From assembly GCA_030867875.1 (NCBI GenBank), contig JAOWCC010000577.1, forward strand, positions 83,557,740-83,621,739: a stretch of DNA of 64,000 bases. Reading direction: 5' to 3'. The DNA comes from Actinernus sp. WN-2022. Its lineage: Eukaryota > Cnidaria > Anthozoa > Actiniaria > Actinernidae. Under the pieces are notes generated by a model. The model made no database searches, had not been told where the DNA came from, and saw nothing but the letters and a program-made list of their open reading frames with translations. The translations under genes were made by a program, and so were the position numbers. Every line of letters begins with the position of its first letter. The stretch's first letter is position 1. Shown here in pieces: positions 54,332-64,000 of the stretch.

Positions 54332-55375
54332 CACGTCGGGCATAAAGTACGTCAAAATCGGCATCAGTGAGCGTGGACAAATAATTAAAATTAACACCAT
54401 TTCTTTACTTATAGTCTCAATTTGAAGAAATGTTGGTGCCCTGTTAACAAAATGAAACTACATATTTTATGTGTTTTCTGTTAGGATGATGACGTTGTTG
54501 TGACGTCATAAGTGATGCCTCCTTTTTTGGTAAAATTCCCCCTTTAACAGATGTTACAAACAGACTACACCATCAAAGGGCCTTCATGACACACATTCCT
54601 TTGGCGCAAATTTGAACGTTCTACGACTATTATAGCAAAAGTTATAGAGGAATGACTGTTGCTATGACGTCATATTTAGTGACGTCAGGTGTCATACCTA
54701 AATAAGGCTGCCTATTGTTAAAAAATCAAGAACATAAAATAATGTGGGTTTTGAGTGCCAGACTAGCGCATTTCATCACTAAAACTCGAAAATCACTCAA
54801 AGGATTTTTTTCTAAGGCCATGTATAAAAAAGTATGACGTCATAATGACGTTGCCAAAAATATGACTTCAATTTTAAGCCGGTTATGGACAAAATATCAA
54901 AATTCAAAAAACATACGATTTTAGCCACCAACGTGTTTTATGATTGGACAAAATGTCATGCAACAATATTTACAACTCTAAAAATTGAATGAAGCGATGT
55001 TTTCATAAATGCTTTTGTGTTGTTTATTTCCCGCCAAATTTTGGCGGGAAAATGGACAAAATTCAAACTTTCATAACTTTTGATTTCCTTAACCAATCGA
55101 CATCGGGTTTTCGATTCCTTCATTCTCATCACGAGTAGATTTTAACAATATACGACATTTCGTTTTTAGAGATAATGAACAGTTGCAAGAAACGTATTAC
55201 AAATGGATAAATGACGTCATTGTGACGTCACGATGGTAGTAACATAGCTTAAAAAATATCAGGTTATATTCCTTTTGCGATTCTACATCCTTCTACCAAA
55301 ATTCAATCGTCTGCATTGAAAACGTTTTAAAATATAGAACTGATGCCGTTTTTATGGTCGTTTGTGCCCACCGTG
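54332..55375 (-). mobile_element. CACTA/EnSpm-like element in gypsy RT-RNase H (unit A)
   Basis: 1,044 bp. The ends CACGTCGGGCATAAAGTACG (left) and GTTTGTGCCCACCGTG (right) are inverted repeats of about 36 bp. CTT flanks both sides (54329-54331, 55376-55378), the 3-bp duplication of CACTA elements. The gypsy reading frame is continuous once the element and one CTT are ignored. Six exact TGACGTCA octamers (54501, 54665, 54680, 54835, 55212, 55223) and a perfect palindrome containing TTTGGCGGGAAA (55027-55051) lie inside. No transposase. Confidence 0.88.
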
Positions 55376-55406
55376 CTTCAGCATGTCAAATGCATTCTGT
55401 TGTAAG

Positions 55407-56484
55407 AAGTACAGCCAGCCTCAACTGTACAGAAGGCGCGCGTATACAATACTATTAGGAAAAGCTAGAATGAGATATAAGCCGGATAAATAATTTGATA
55501 ATGCTCCCCTGTGATTTTTTTCCCACTAGGGTTTGTTAAAAATCCCCCCCCCCATTTATTTCATCTCTCTCCCTTCCCTCCCTCCCACCCTCTCCAACTA
55601 GAGCGCGTGACATAACCACGCAAACACCAAAGCGCGTGACATGCATAAAGCTGGATCCGCTCTTGTAACTGCTGCCTACAAAAACACGAAATGCAATCGA
55701 AACAGTGGATTTTTTTGCAGCTAGGTATGTTTTTAATGCATTTCCTGTATTAAGCGGTCAAAAGCCATTCGATTAATGCAAGAATCGTTATTATTCCATC
55801 ATGTCTGGAAGCTGACCCGCCGAACAGTTAATTGGTAATTGTGACCTTGGATTACAACAATTGAAGAGGGCAACTTAGAAGGAAGAAAATTTTGTAAGAA
55901 TCGATTTTCTAGCAATGGGTTTAAAAGGTAAGTTCATTCAACTCTTTAAAGTTATGTTTATTGTTAAAAACTGCTGGTTCAATAGGTTTCTGCTCGATAT
56001 TTTGCACTAGTGTCGAAGAGTAAGACTTGACTGTTTACAAATTCATGTTCATATTGTTGTCATTTCGTCGAAATTCACACCGCTCGTGTGAAGCACTGAG
56101 AAAATAACCCAAACTAATTCTCATATATGTTTTAGATCAATGCTAACTTGTATCAAAAACGAAGATTCAATGGATTCTGAATTATACCACATATAAAATT
56201 TATTTTTCAAAAAAGTGCTCTGAAATAAGGTTTTCAAATTAGCAAACTACAGCGTATTTAAGTGGGCTCTCAGGGTCCGGTAAAATCACTCTTATTTCAG
56301 GCTGTCTCGGACTCGCGCCGGCCGTAACCGTTTTTTAAATTTTTCTCAAAGTTAAATAATTTTTTGAACAAAAAAATCCCAGCACGTTTACTAACTGACC
56401 AAAGCCTATCTTTGAACGAAATATGAAGATTTATTTTTTTTCATCTTTTGCCGCGGTTTGCTCGATATTAGTGGACAGTCGCTC
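55407..56484. mobile_element. TTAA-element right arm, partial copy in unit B
   Basis: Duplicate of 48720-49926 with a 124-bp internal deletion. It ends in the same terminus followed by TTAA (56485-56488). It has no matching left arm in unit B. Confidence 0.88.
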
Positions 56485-56920
56485 TTAAACTATGGATCAA
56501 TAAGCTGGGAAATACTTATCCAATTAGCTTAACAAAATTAAACACTAAACAAAACAATTGTATTCGCAGTATCTTCTTTGCCAATAATAGAGAATCTGCC
56601 CTTTCCTACTATCAACTTCTTGATATTCTAAAACTTGAGAATATTGTCAAGTTTAAAATTAGCACATTAACATATAAACTATATAATAACTCAACTAGTG
56701 TGCCCTCCTTATTCCACAATTTTCTATTACCTGTAATTAATGCCCATAGCTATAACACTAGACATGCAAGCTAGACACAACTTTTATCGACCAAAAATCA
56801 GAACTAATTCCGGAAATTTACATTTAAGTATTCAGCCTCTGTTCTATGGGAAACCATACCTGGTAGTATGAAAGCATTAGCAACAACAAATAATTTAAAA
56901 AAAGTATTCTAAAGCTAATT
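56485..56920 (+). pseudogene. LINE RT C-terminal fragment (unit B)
   Basis: Duplicate of 49927-50360. One G is missing near 56509 compared with unit A, so the frame is broken at the start. The 3' UTR follows to about 57300, including the hairpin plus TTTACTCGGGCC at 57304-57326. Confidence 0.8.
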
Positions 56921-57930
56921 TAATGGTGAATCTAAATGGATTTCTAGAACTCCCATTGAATTATAGAACTAACTTAAACATAATCTTTTTATTGTTTTTG
57001 TTTTGTTGCTTGTTTGTCTTTTTTTCTTTCTCTTTCCCCCTTTTTCCCCCTTTCCAAGTTCATTTAATTGACGACGTACGCATTATATATACAATACTTA
57101 TAACACAACATGCTCAGTTATTCAGTTTATTTACTCAAATGTAAACGGTGGCCAACTCGGAAGCTTAGTGCTACTTTGGCAAACCGTACACCCTCTACAA
57201 GTATCTCTCTATTTATTCTGTATGTATATCATTAATTTGTTTTAAGTCTATTTTGTCAAAAATGTAAAACCTATAAACAAGCGTGTAATAAAATTGAACT
57301 TGAGGCTGTACCAGCCTTTACTCGGGCCATATGGAATTCCAAGGAATAGTTGGTACAACTTTGCAGGTTTGATTTAAAAAAAATATATTTTACACTTGCA
57401 ATTCTTTTAGCCTTTGAGAGAAAAATAAATTATTTTAGATTATTTTCACAAGAGTTACATATATAAATTATTTTAAAGAAAAATTACAATTCTTTGTCTC
57501 CAGAGAAGCCATATAATAAGAATATTATATTAGGCATGTAAAAATAATCCTATTTTAGAGTGCCTGGGATGATAACTGCCATGGAAAGCGGAAAGCAAAT
57601 TGCAGCCATGTTTGTAACAGTTGCTACATGTGTTTGATAAAATATACATGTGGCAACACGAGACAAGTGATAATATAGTGAACACAAATGGTTAATTCCG
57701 TCCTGCTCTGCTGTTACAACTCTTTACCAAACAAGTTTCATTTCACATGATTCAAGGCATGGTTTTCAGGGAAGAATACAAGAGGCCAAGTAAAACCTCA
57801 ACAACAAGTCATGCATTTCCTCCCAGTGATTTAGCATTCAGTTTTGCACTGTATCAGTAGCTTTGCATTTCATGTTTACTGGCACTACAGCAGTGTTATG
57901 TATGTATCAGTGGCTTCTGTTGAAGTCCTG
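56921..57930. other. LINE 3' UTR and unassigned sequence (unit B)
   Basis: Duplicate of 50361-51349. It contains 27 bases at 57624-57650 that unit A lacks, ending in the CATG that they repeat internally, so either a deletion in A or a small insertion in B. Confidence 0.6.
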
Positions 57931-57934
57931 TTCC

Positions 57935-58308
57935 TGTTGTTGCTTGTATGATTGATCTTTCCTTTGTAGGTTTTCAAAGTTAGGCCACTTTGGAATCAGC
58001 TTTTCAGGTGTGGATGGGAGTGTAGAGCGTATATAGTTTCCGTCCCACCGATAGTTCTACAGGGCTGAATCCATTGTGTAGTGGTGTTGAGCGATATGAC
58101 AACAAAGCAAGGTCGATGTCATCATACTTATTCATTAATGCCTTGGCAGTTTTTACAGCTCTTTCGACTTCCCCATTGCTTTAAGGGTATTTGTGGCTGC
58201 TAGTTAGATCCCCAGTCTTCTGCAAATTTCGAAAACGGGGCTGCCGTATACTGTGGACCATTATCTGATACGACTATCTCGTGTCGTGAGAAGAATGAGT
58301 TCAAGTGC
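57935..58308 (-). pseudogene. Gypsy integrase core C-terminal half (unit B)
   Basis: Duplicate of 51350-51724 with the same frame breaks; shows the second catalytic Asp in VVSDNGPQYT. Confidence 0.8.
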
Positions 58309-58894
58309 TCAGGGGTCTCCAATATTTGCGATTGTGAGATATAGTCTTGTCAGTTTGACAGATTTGATAAACACAATTTTGTGACAGTTTCCTTGGAAAC
58401 GTGTAATGTGACCTTTGAACTTTAATTTTAAGGAAAAGCGGGAAAAGGCTCCTGGAGAACGGCGAAAGTTGTTGATATAGTAGGTATTTTTATGCAAATG
58501 AATCTTGATTAGTGCACTTTCCGGTGCTCCAATTTGAAAAGTTGGTTATTATTGGAATGTTTGTTAATTCGGTGGAAACTTGAAGATATCAAATCTCTTC
58601 CCCTTAAAATAACCAACTTTTCAAATTGGAGCAGTAACGTGTGCACTAACCTTGATTCACTTGCATGAAAATACCCACTATATTAACAAATTTTACCGTT
58701 CTCCAAGAAGCTTTTCCCATTTTCCTTAAAATTAGAGTTCAAAGGTCACATTACACGTTTCCATGGAAACTGCCACAAAAATGTATTAAGGTTGTGACTT
58801 TATCGAATCTGTAAAAGTGCTGAGACTATATCTAACAAGCACGAAGGGATAGACCACCCCCTCTTGATATGCGGCGGCCATATTGGAATAGTTT
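58309..58894. mobile_element. Palindromic MITE in gypsy integrase (unit B)
   Basis: Duplicate of 51725-52310. One base difference was noted at the position read TTTTTATGCAAATG here and TTTTCATGCAAATG in unit A. Confidence 0.7.
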
Positions 58895-59352
58895 GAGAAC
58901 CATGCCTTAATGCCCCTGAGTGGTTGATAATTAACCAATTTAATTAACCTTGAGAAGTAGTCCACAAGAATCACAAAATATTTTCCATTGTGTTGGAACA
59001 AATCTGTGGGTACTTTTTGCCATGGTCGTTCAGGGAATTGAGAAGTCATCATCGGCTCCGCATGGTTCTCCCTTGTCTTACAGCAGGTTGGGCAAGTTGT
59101 GACCATTTCTTTGACTTGTCTACTAAGACCTGGCCACCACATATACTCTCGCGCTCTTTCACGACATTTCCTGATTCCTAGATGGCCAGTGTGTATTTTA
59201 TCTAAGATCTCCAAGCGCATAGCTTAAGGTATGATGAGTCTGGTGTATTTCATCAGTAAACCTATTTGGAGTGTTATAGTAGCCCTTTCTGCCCAGTATG
59301 GCTTAAGTGATGATGTTAGCTTGGCCATATCTGGCCAGCCTTCTATACATAA
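58895..59352 (-). pseudogene. Gypsy integrase N-terminal half and linker (unit B)
   Basis: Duplicate of 52311-52766, with the same stop before AMRLEIL. In this unit the sequence runs straight into the RNase H connection region, because the 974-bp insertion is absent (empty site ATACATAATTATTTCAG near 59347). Confidence 0.85.
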
Positions 59353-59938
59353 TTATTTCAGTTGTCTGCATATCTCATCTTCATCCTGCTGTAGGCGTAT
59401 CTGTTCCAGTGTTCGCTCACTCGTTGGCATACTTTCAATAACCGAGGCCAAATAAAAGCCTAGGTCATCTGTGAGCTGTTTGTCCTCCTTCGTAGGGGGT
59501 ATTCTTAGAGGTGCTCTTGAGAGTGCATCAGCGTTAACGAGTTCTTTTCCCGGCACATGTGTAATGGTAAAGGAATATCTAATTAACCGCATCCTAAATC
59601 TCTATATCCTGGGTGGTAGTTCATCGAAGTTCTTTGAGCCAAACAGTGGTACAAATGGCTTATGATCCGTCTCGATCTCGATATCCTTTCAGAGGATACT
59701 AATCACTGAATTTCTCACATGCCCAGGTTGTAGCCAAGCCCTCTTTTACAATCTGAGCATAGCGTTGTTCAGTGGTCGTCATAGATATGGATGCATATGA
59801 GACTGCCTTTTTCTCTCCGTCTTCCTGTTCCTGAATCAGTACTGCACCGGTCTCGTACGACGAGGCTTCTGTTGACACGGTGGTATTTCCGTTTGGGTCA
59901 TAGTTGGCGAGTACTGGCGTCGAGCTTAACTCTGTCTT
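59353..59938 (-). pseudogene. Gypsy RNase H and connection region (unit B)
   Basis: Duplicate of 53746-54331 with identical translated blocks, including the Glu in TEASSY. Confidence 0.85.
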
Positions 59939-60983
59939 CACGTCGGGCATAAAGTACGTCAAAATCGGCATCAGTGAGCGTGGACAAATAATTAAAATTA
60001 ACACCATTTCTTTACTTATAGTCTCAATTTGAAGAAATGTTGGTGCCCTGTTAACAAAATGAAACTACATATTTTATGTGTTTTCTGTTAGGATGATGAC
60101 GTTGTTGTGACGTCATAAGTGATGCCTCCTTTTTTGGTAAAATTCCCCCTTTAACAGATGTTACAAACAGACTACACCATCAAAGGGCCTTCATGACACA
60201 CATTCCTTTGGCGCAAATTTGAACGTTCTACGACTATTATAGCAAAAGTTATAGAGGAATGACTGTTGCTATGACGTCATATTTAGTGACGTCAGGTGTC
60301 ATACCTAAATAAGGCTGCCTATTGTTAAAAAATCAAGAAAATAAAATAATGTGGGTTTTGAGTGCCAGACTAGCGCATTTCATCACTAAAACTCGAAAAT
60401 CACTCAAAGGATTTTTTTCTAAGGCCATGTTTAAAAAAGTATGACGTCATAATGACGTTGCCAAAAATATGACTTCAATTTTAAGCCGGTTATGGACAAA
60501 ATATCAAAATTCAAAAAACATACGATTTTAGCCACCAACGTGTTTTATGATTGGACAAAATGTCATGCAACAATATTTACAACTCTAAAAATTGAATGAA
60601 GCGATGTTTTCATAAATGCTTTTGTGTTGTTTATTTCCCGCCAAATTTTGGCGGGAAAATGGACAAAATTCAAACTTTCATAACTTTTGATTTCCTTAAC
60701 CAATCGACATCGGGTTTTCGATTCCTTCATTCTCATCACGAGTAGATTTTAACAATATACGACATTTCGTTTTTAGAGATAATGAACAGTTGCAAGAAAC
60801 GTATTACAAATGGATAAATGACGTCATTGTGACGTCACGATGGTAGTAACATAGCTTAAAAAAAAATCAGGTTATATTCCTTTTGCGATTCTACATCCTT
60901 CTACCAAAATTCAATCGTCTGCATTGAAAACTTTTTAAAATATAGAACTGATGCCGTTTTTATGGTCGTTTGTGCCCACCGTG
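59939..60983 (-). mobile_element. CACTA/EnSpm-like element (unit B)
   Basis: Duplicate of 54332-55375, flanked by CTT (59936-59938 and 60984-60986). It carries the same CRE octamers and E2F-like palindrome, with a few base differences such as a longer A run near 60860. Confidence 0.88.
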
Positions 60984-61690
60984 CTTCAGCATGTCAAATG
61001 CATTCTGTTGTAAGTTTCTCCAGTGAAAGTCGTTTTTCGTACTGAGGAGGTCCCTTAGTGGTTTGATCTTGTTTGCCAGATGTGGAATGAATTTTCCTAG
61101 TTGGTTCAGCATGCCTAAGAATCTACAGACGTCTCACACATTACTGGGTGTGTCCATCGCTCTGATAGACTCTGTTTTCTCAGGGTCTGACTTCACTCCT
61201 TCTCCGCTTAGGATGTATCCAGCAAATTTAATCTCCCGTTTAAAAAAACTCGCACTTATCAGCATTTAGCGTGACTCCAGCTTTTTCTAGCCTAACCGGT
61301 GTTGCGTGTAGTCTTGCATTATGTCCCTCTTGGGTTTTACCGTGTACGAAGATGTCATCGACCAGTGAAATCACACCGTCTAATCCTTCTAGTTCCTGAT
61401 TCATTATTTTTTCATACTGTTCAGGTGCTGATTTTATTCCAAACGGCACCCGGTTAAAACAGAAACCTGCCAAATTGGGTGACAAATGTTGTTAACAGAC
61501 GGTATTCTGGGGTGAACTTCTGCCGCCAAAATCCTGAGTTTGCCTCAACCTTCGTAAACAACTTAGACTCAATGACTTGAGCTAGTAAGTTGTCGATCTT
61601 GGGAAGTGGGTGTGTCTGTTTGCCTGTCTGCCTGTCTGCTTTAGGCACACCAGTCAGTCGGATCGTCAACTTTAGATATTACTCCTAGTT
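60984..61690 (-). pseudogene. Gypsy reverse transcriptase
   Basis: The minus strand from 61669 reads MTIRLTGVPKADRQTGKQTH, LAQVIESKLFTKVEANSGFW, then in another frame FNRVPFGIKSAPEQYEKIMN and VISLVDDIFVHGKTQEGHNA with the catalytic Asp pair (LVDD). Further frames give KFAGYILSGEGVKSD, and GMLNQLGKFIPHLANKIKPL with LRDLLSTKNDFHW. Frameshifts and stops are frequent. It joins RNase H across the CACTA-like insertion. Confidence 0.85.
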
Positions 61691-62200
61691 GTTCCAATCT
61701 CTTGAATTCCTCTTTCACTTTTTTCATCAGCGCTAGGGCTACTCTTCTAGGTGTGGCTAGCGCAAACGGTTTTGTATCAAGTTTCAGTTTAATGTTAAAC
61801 TCTCATTTTAGTTCACCAAGACCTGTGAATAAATACGGATATTTATTCTATACTTCTGCTTCAATTCGTTCACTTTCATCCGACAACACGGCTCGGACTT
61901 TCTTGATGAGCTCGAGGGCTTCGATCGCTGGTGGTCCCAGAAGTGGTTCTTTGAGGTCTTGAACAATCACTGTAGATTTCTTCTTCTGTTTCTCTGTTTT
62001 GATCTAATTTCAACTTTGTTTTCAGCATTCCTATTACGCGAAGTTTTGACTGTCCCGGAACAAACAATTCCCTATTTGCTTTCTGTGTGCTTGTCAGTCC
62101 AGATTGTAAATACAGAGACTCTGGAACGACTGTCACGTCAGTTCTTGTATCAATCTCATTTCGCGCGTGTATCGTCACTCTCTATAATGAGCCAAGGAAA
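61691..62200 (-). pseudogene. Gypsy protease and linker
   Basis: The minus-strand frame 62178-61876 has EIDTRTDVTVVPESLYLQSG, in which the active-site DTGA-type motif is altered to DTRT, and later SKLRVIGMLKTKLKLDQNR. After a frameshift the linker to RT follows (QDLKEPLLG, RRVALALMKKVKEEFKRLEQ). Inactive. Confidence 0.75.
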
Positions 62201-62214
62201 TTATCTTCAGCGTT

Positions 62215-62990
62215 TTATTCCGAGTCTTCGTCATCCACTTTGCTTTTGCAAACTGTCTGAAAGTGACCTTGCTTTTGGCACTTATAACACGTGGCTGTGT
62301 TTGCGGGACATTCTTGGCGTTTATGTGGCGGCGATTTTCCACATCTATAACATTTCCTTTGATGTAGATTTCTCGATCGAAGTCGATTTCGGATGTGAAT
62401 CACTTTTCGGTTTTGGAGTCTTCGACAAAGGAATCTTTTTCTTGTCGAATATTGCTTCGATTTTCGCATCCTGGATTTCTCCTTTTAAGATCCCCTGGTA
62501 TTGTTTAACCATTTCTAACGTTTGACTTGTTTAATTACTTTTTCGAGGGTTAGCGTTTCGTCTTGCATAAATGTCCTCGACAGATTAATATTACGAATGC
62601 CAACAACGATCTGATCCCGGATAAGTTCGTCTTTGAGCCCTCAAATTGACAGGTTGTGGACAACTTATTGAGATATTCTATGAAGTCGATCACAGTGTTA
62701 TCCTTGGATTCGCCTGTTGAATCTTGCTCTTTCGAAGATCACATTTGTTCGGCCGCCGAAATGTGTCTCAAAGCGATCTTTCACCTAGTATGTCAAGTCA
62801 TCCTCCGCAATATTGAAACTATCATTGGCATTACCAGCGTATTTATTTCGACTCCTTCATCTTTTTCATCCATGCCTGCCCAATCCTATAGCACTCGAAT
62901 CGTTCAATCCAGCGTTTCCATTCTTCTGGCTTTTTGGAGTCGAGTTTTTCAGGTATCGGTATCTGAAATGCCATTCTATTCGCGTAACTT
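62215..62990 (-). pseudogene. gag: Gypsy Gag with two zinc knuckles
   Basis: From about 62975 on the minus strand the frames give MAFQIPIPEKLDSKKPEEWK, RWIERFECYRIGQAWMKKMK, then after breaks RFETHFGGRTNVIFERARFN and LKDELIRDQIVVGIRNINLS, the capsid-like region. 62469-62215 ends with CYRCGKSPPHKRQECPANTA and CYKCQKQGHFQTVC, two CCHC knuckles. Several frameshifts and stops. Confidence 0.8.
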
Positions 62991-63080
62991 TCCTGGTGGT
63001 TTCACGGGTTCTGGTTCTCGATAAACTCTGCCGGCTGGGTATTTCTCCTTTTTCCGACGGTTTGGAACTAGCTGACACCA

Positions 63081-63281
63081 TGTAGGGTTTCCTATACTAC
63101 TATGGAAACAAATACTACTCTTCGTTGAGTGTATAAACTTTAATCCCGCTCCCTAGTCAGCTACCTAAAATACCACTAGTACAATTGCATATCACTCATT
63201 ATCATGTCTCTAGTTCATCACGTGACAGGACGTGATGTAACATTACAGTAACCTCACATATACGGCAATATATCCACTACA
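63081..63281 (-). mobile_element. Gypsy 5' LTR and adjacent primer binding site
   Basis: A 201-bp segment starts TGTAGGG and ends CACTACA, with TGTAG/CTACA inverted termini as LTRs have. On the minus strand it is followed immediately by TGGTGTCAGCTAGTTCC (63063-63080 region), placed exactly where a tRNA primer binding site should be, and then by Gag. No second LTR copy is found at the other end near 51 kb, so the boundary rests on structure only. Confidence 0.65.
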
Positions 63282-63317
63282 CTTGAGGGTGGTCACTACC
63301 AGAAATTTGGTTGCATT

Positions 63318-63488
63318 CTCAGTGTCGGCCAACGATTTAACATTCTGATCCAAGAAGACACGAAGGTCTAACCATATGCAGATGTCAGAGCAAAGGCAGT
63401 ATCAGTTCTCTTATTTTAAGGTCCTACCTGGATTTGTACCCACTACCTTCTGCACAACAGACTGACACTTAACCACTGAGCTTACTGG
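63318..63488 (-). mobile_element. tRNA-derived SINE, second copy
   Basis: On the minus strand from 63488 it has AAGCTCAGTGGTTAAG, GTGGGTACAAATCC (A- and B-box positions), then CTTAAAATAAGAGAACTGAT, GGTTAGACCTTCGTGTCTTC and GTTAAATCGTTGGCCGAC, in the same order as the SINE at 2965-3231. The 3' tail is missing. Diverged by perhaps a fifth of positions. Confidence 0.75.
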
Positions 63489-64000
63489 AATGCAGTTTAA
63501 GCAAACTGGAGACTACCATATTTCTGTTATATATGGGCCCAAACTTAGTTCAGATAAAATTAATCCAATTGTAATGAAATTATAAATACATCTGAGACAT
63601 GTAACTTTGAAATTAAGAGTAAATCATTACTTCTCAAATAAATAATAGACTGAGTCCAATTAATATCTCGCATTTCTGAAATAAACATGCGATTTCCACT
63701 CAGCTTTTTGGATTATTCGAGTCACTTGCAGGTGTAGATCCGCCCGAATGTTTAGAGGTATTCCTGGATCTGTATTCCTAACCGGAAGACCTGATAAATT
63801 GGGCCAATTTATAGAGCCCATTTTCTAGTCTATTAGAAGCTATTTATACTTTAAGAGGAAATAACAAATATCAACACTGCAACCTGGTATTATAAGCTTG
63901 TGTTTCAATACTTAGAAATGTCAGAGAGTTAATTTTTTTGGACCCAGTCGGCTCCTTTCGTAAATGTGAGAATTTTTCATGGAAACGGGCATTAAAACTC
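63489..64000. other. Non-coding stretch, nothing recognised
   Basis: AT-rich sequence to the window end without a supported exon or repeat. Confidence 0.4.

Larger units (their letters stand above)
48720..55406. repeat. Tandem duplication, unit A (6.69 kb)
   Basis: From AGAAGTACAGCCAGCC (48720) to the gypsy RT sequence ending GTTGTAAG (55406), this block is repeated at 55407-61013. It includes the right arm of the TTAA element, the LINE 3' fragment and much of the minus-strand gypsy with two inserted elements. Unit A alone holds a 974-bp insertion (52769-53742) and 124 bp (49596-49719) that unit B lacks. Sequence outside the indels looks more than 99% identical. The A/B junction has AAG microhomology. 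Confidence 0.9.
55407..61013. repeat. Tandem duplication, unit B (5.61 kb)
   Basis: Direct repeat of 48720-55406. Relative to unit A it lacks the 974-bp insertion and 124 bp of the TTAA arm, but has 27 extra bases at 57624-57650. It has one G fewer near 56509, which shifts the LINE frame. Unit B continues past 61013 into the rest of the gypsy element, whereas unit A ends at the junction, so B carries the ancestral right boundary and A the ancestral left one. Confidence 0.9.

Noticed and set aside
61959..62525. 188-aa plus-strand open frame
   Set aside because: Antisense of the gypsy Gag and protease; the Phe/Ser/Leu-rich composition reflects the opposite strand.

Overview
This window looks like eukaryotic, intron- and transposon-rich genomic DNA from an invertebrate animal. 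A cnidarian or another early-branching marine animal fits best. The reasons are AT-rich intergenic sequence, a CR1/L2-type LINE whose ORF2 starts with a PHD finger, several decayed Ty3/gypsy elements, a tRNA-derived SINE with a TTTAC-type tail, many palindromic MITEs, and one orphan fibronectin type III exon with canonical splice signals. There are no operons, ribosome binding sites or bacterial genes. The organism call is inference; I could not run a search.

Layout. 1-9.5 kb: a TA-flanked inverted-repeat element (2488-5250) holding a SINE and an old CACTA-like element, a second CACTA-like element (5295-about 7425) holding a palindromic MITE and an L1/Tx1-type fragment, then an FN3 exon on the minus strand (7513-7809). 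9.5-14.15 kb: an essentially full-length LINE with two open ORFs. 14-24 kb: a tRNA-derived SINE, a minus-strand gypsy relic, a tRNA-like head between 33-bp direct repeats, and a 3.7-kb CACTA-like element (19676-23380, AGA target duplication) with a nested fold-back element and an L1 fragment. 24.7-34.1 kb: an unusual series of arrays, each built from its own short self-complementary motif, plus a 490-bp fold-back MITE, zinc-finger relics and a LINE relic. 34-39 kb: LINE fragments, the apparent source of a 561-bp templated insertion, and a 1.2-kb inverted-repeat element. 39-43.6 kb: a broken gypsy element fused to an L1-type fragment and then to a LINE fragment.

43.6-61 kb: a 6,272-bp element with about 1.4-kb terminal inverted repeats and a TTAA target duplication sits inside that LINE fragment. 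Its right arm, the LINE 3' end and much of a minus-strand gypsy element are present twice in tandem (48720-55406 and 55407-61013). The copies differ by a 974-bp insertion, a 124-bp deletion and a 27-bp indel. 61-64 kb: the gypsy element continues through RT, protease and Gag to a 5' LTR (63081-63281), followed by a second copy of the SINE.

Function. Almost everything here is mobile DNA, most of it dead. The LINE is the only element whose proteins look nearly intact; the only support for a host protein-coding gene is the FN3 exon, with weak zinc-finger relics. The main interest is the order of nested insertions, which can be read from target duplications and empty sites, the CRE and E2F-like sites carried by the CACTA-like family, and the cluster of palindromic-motif arrays.
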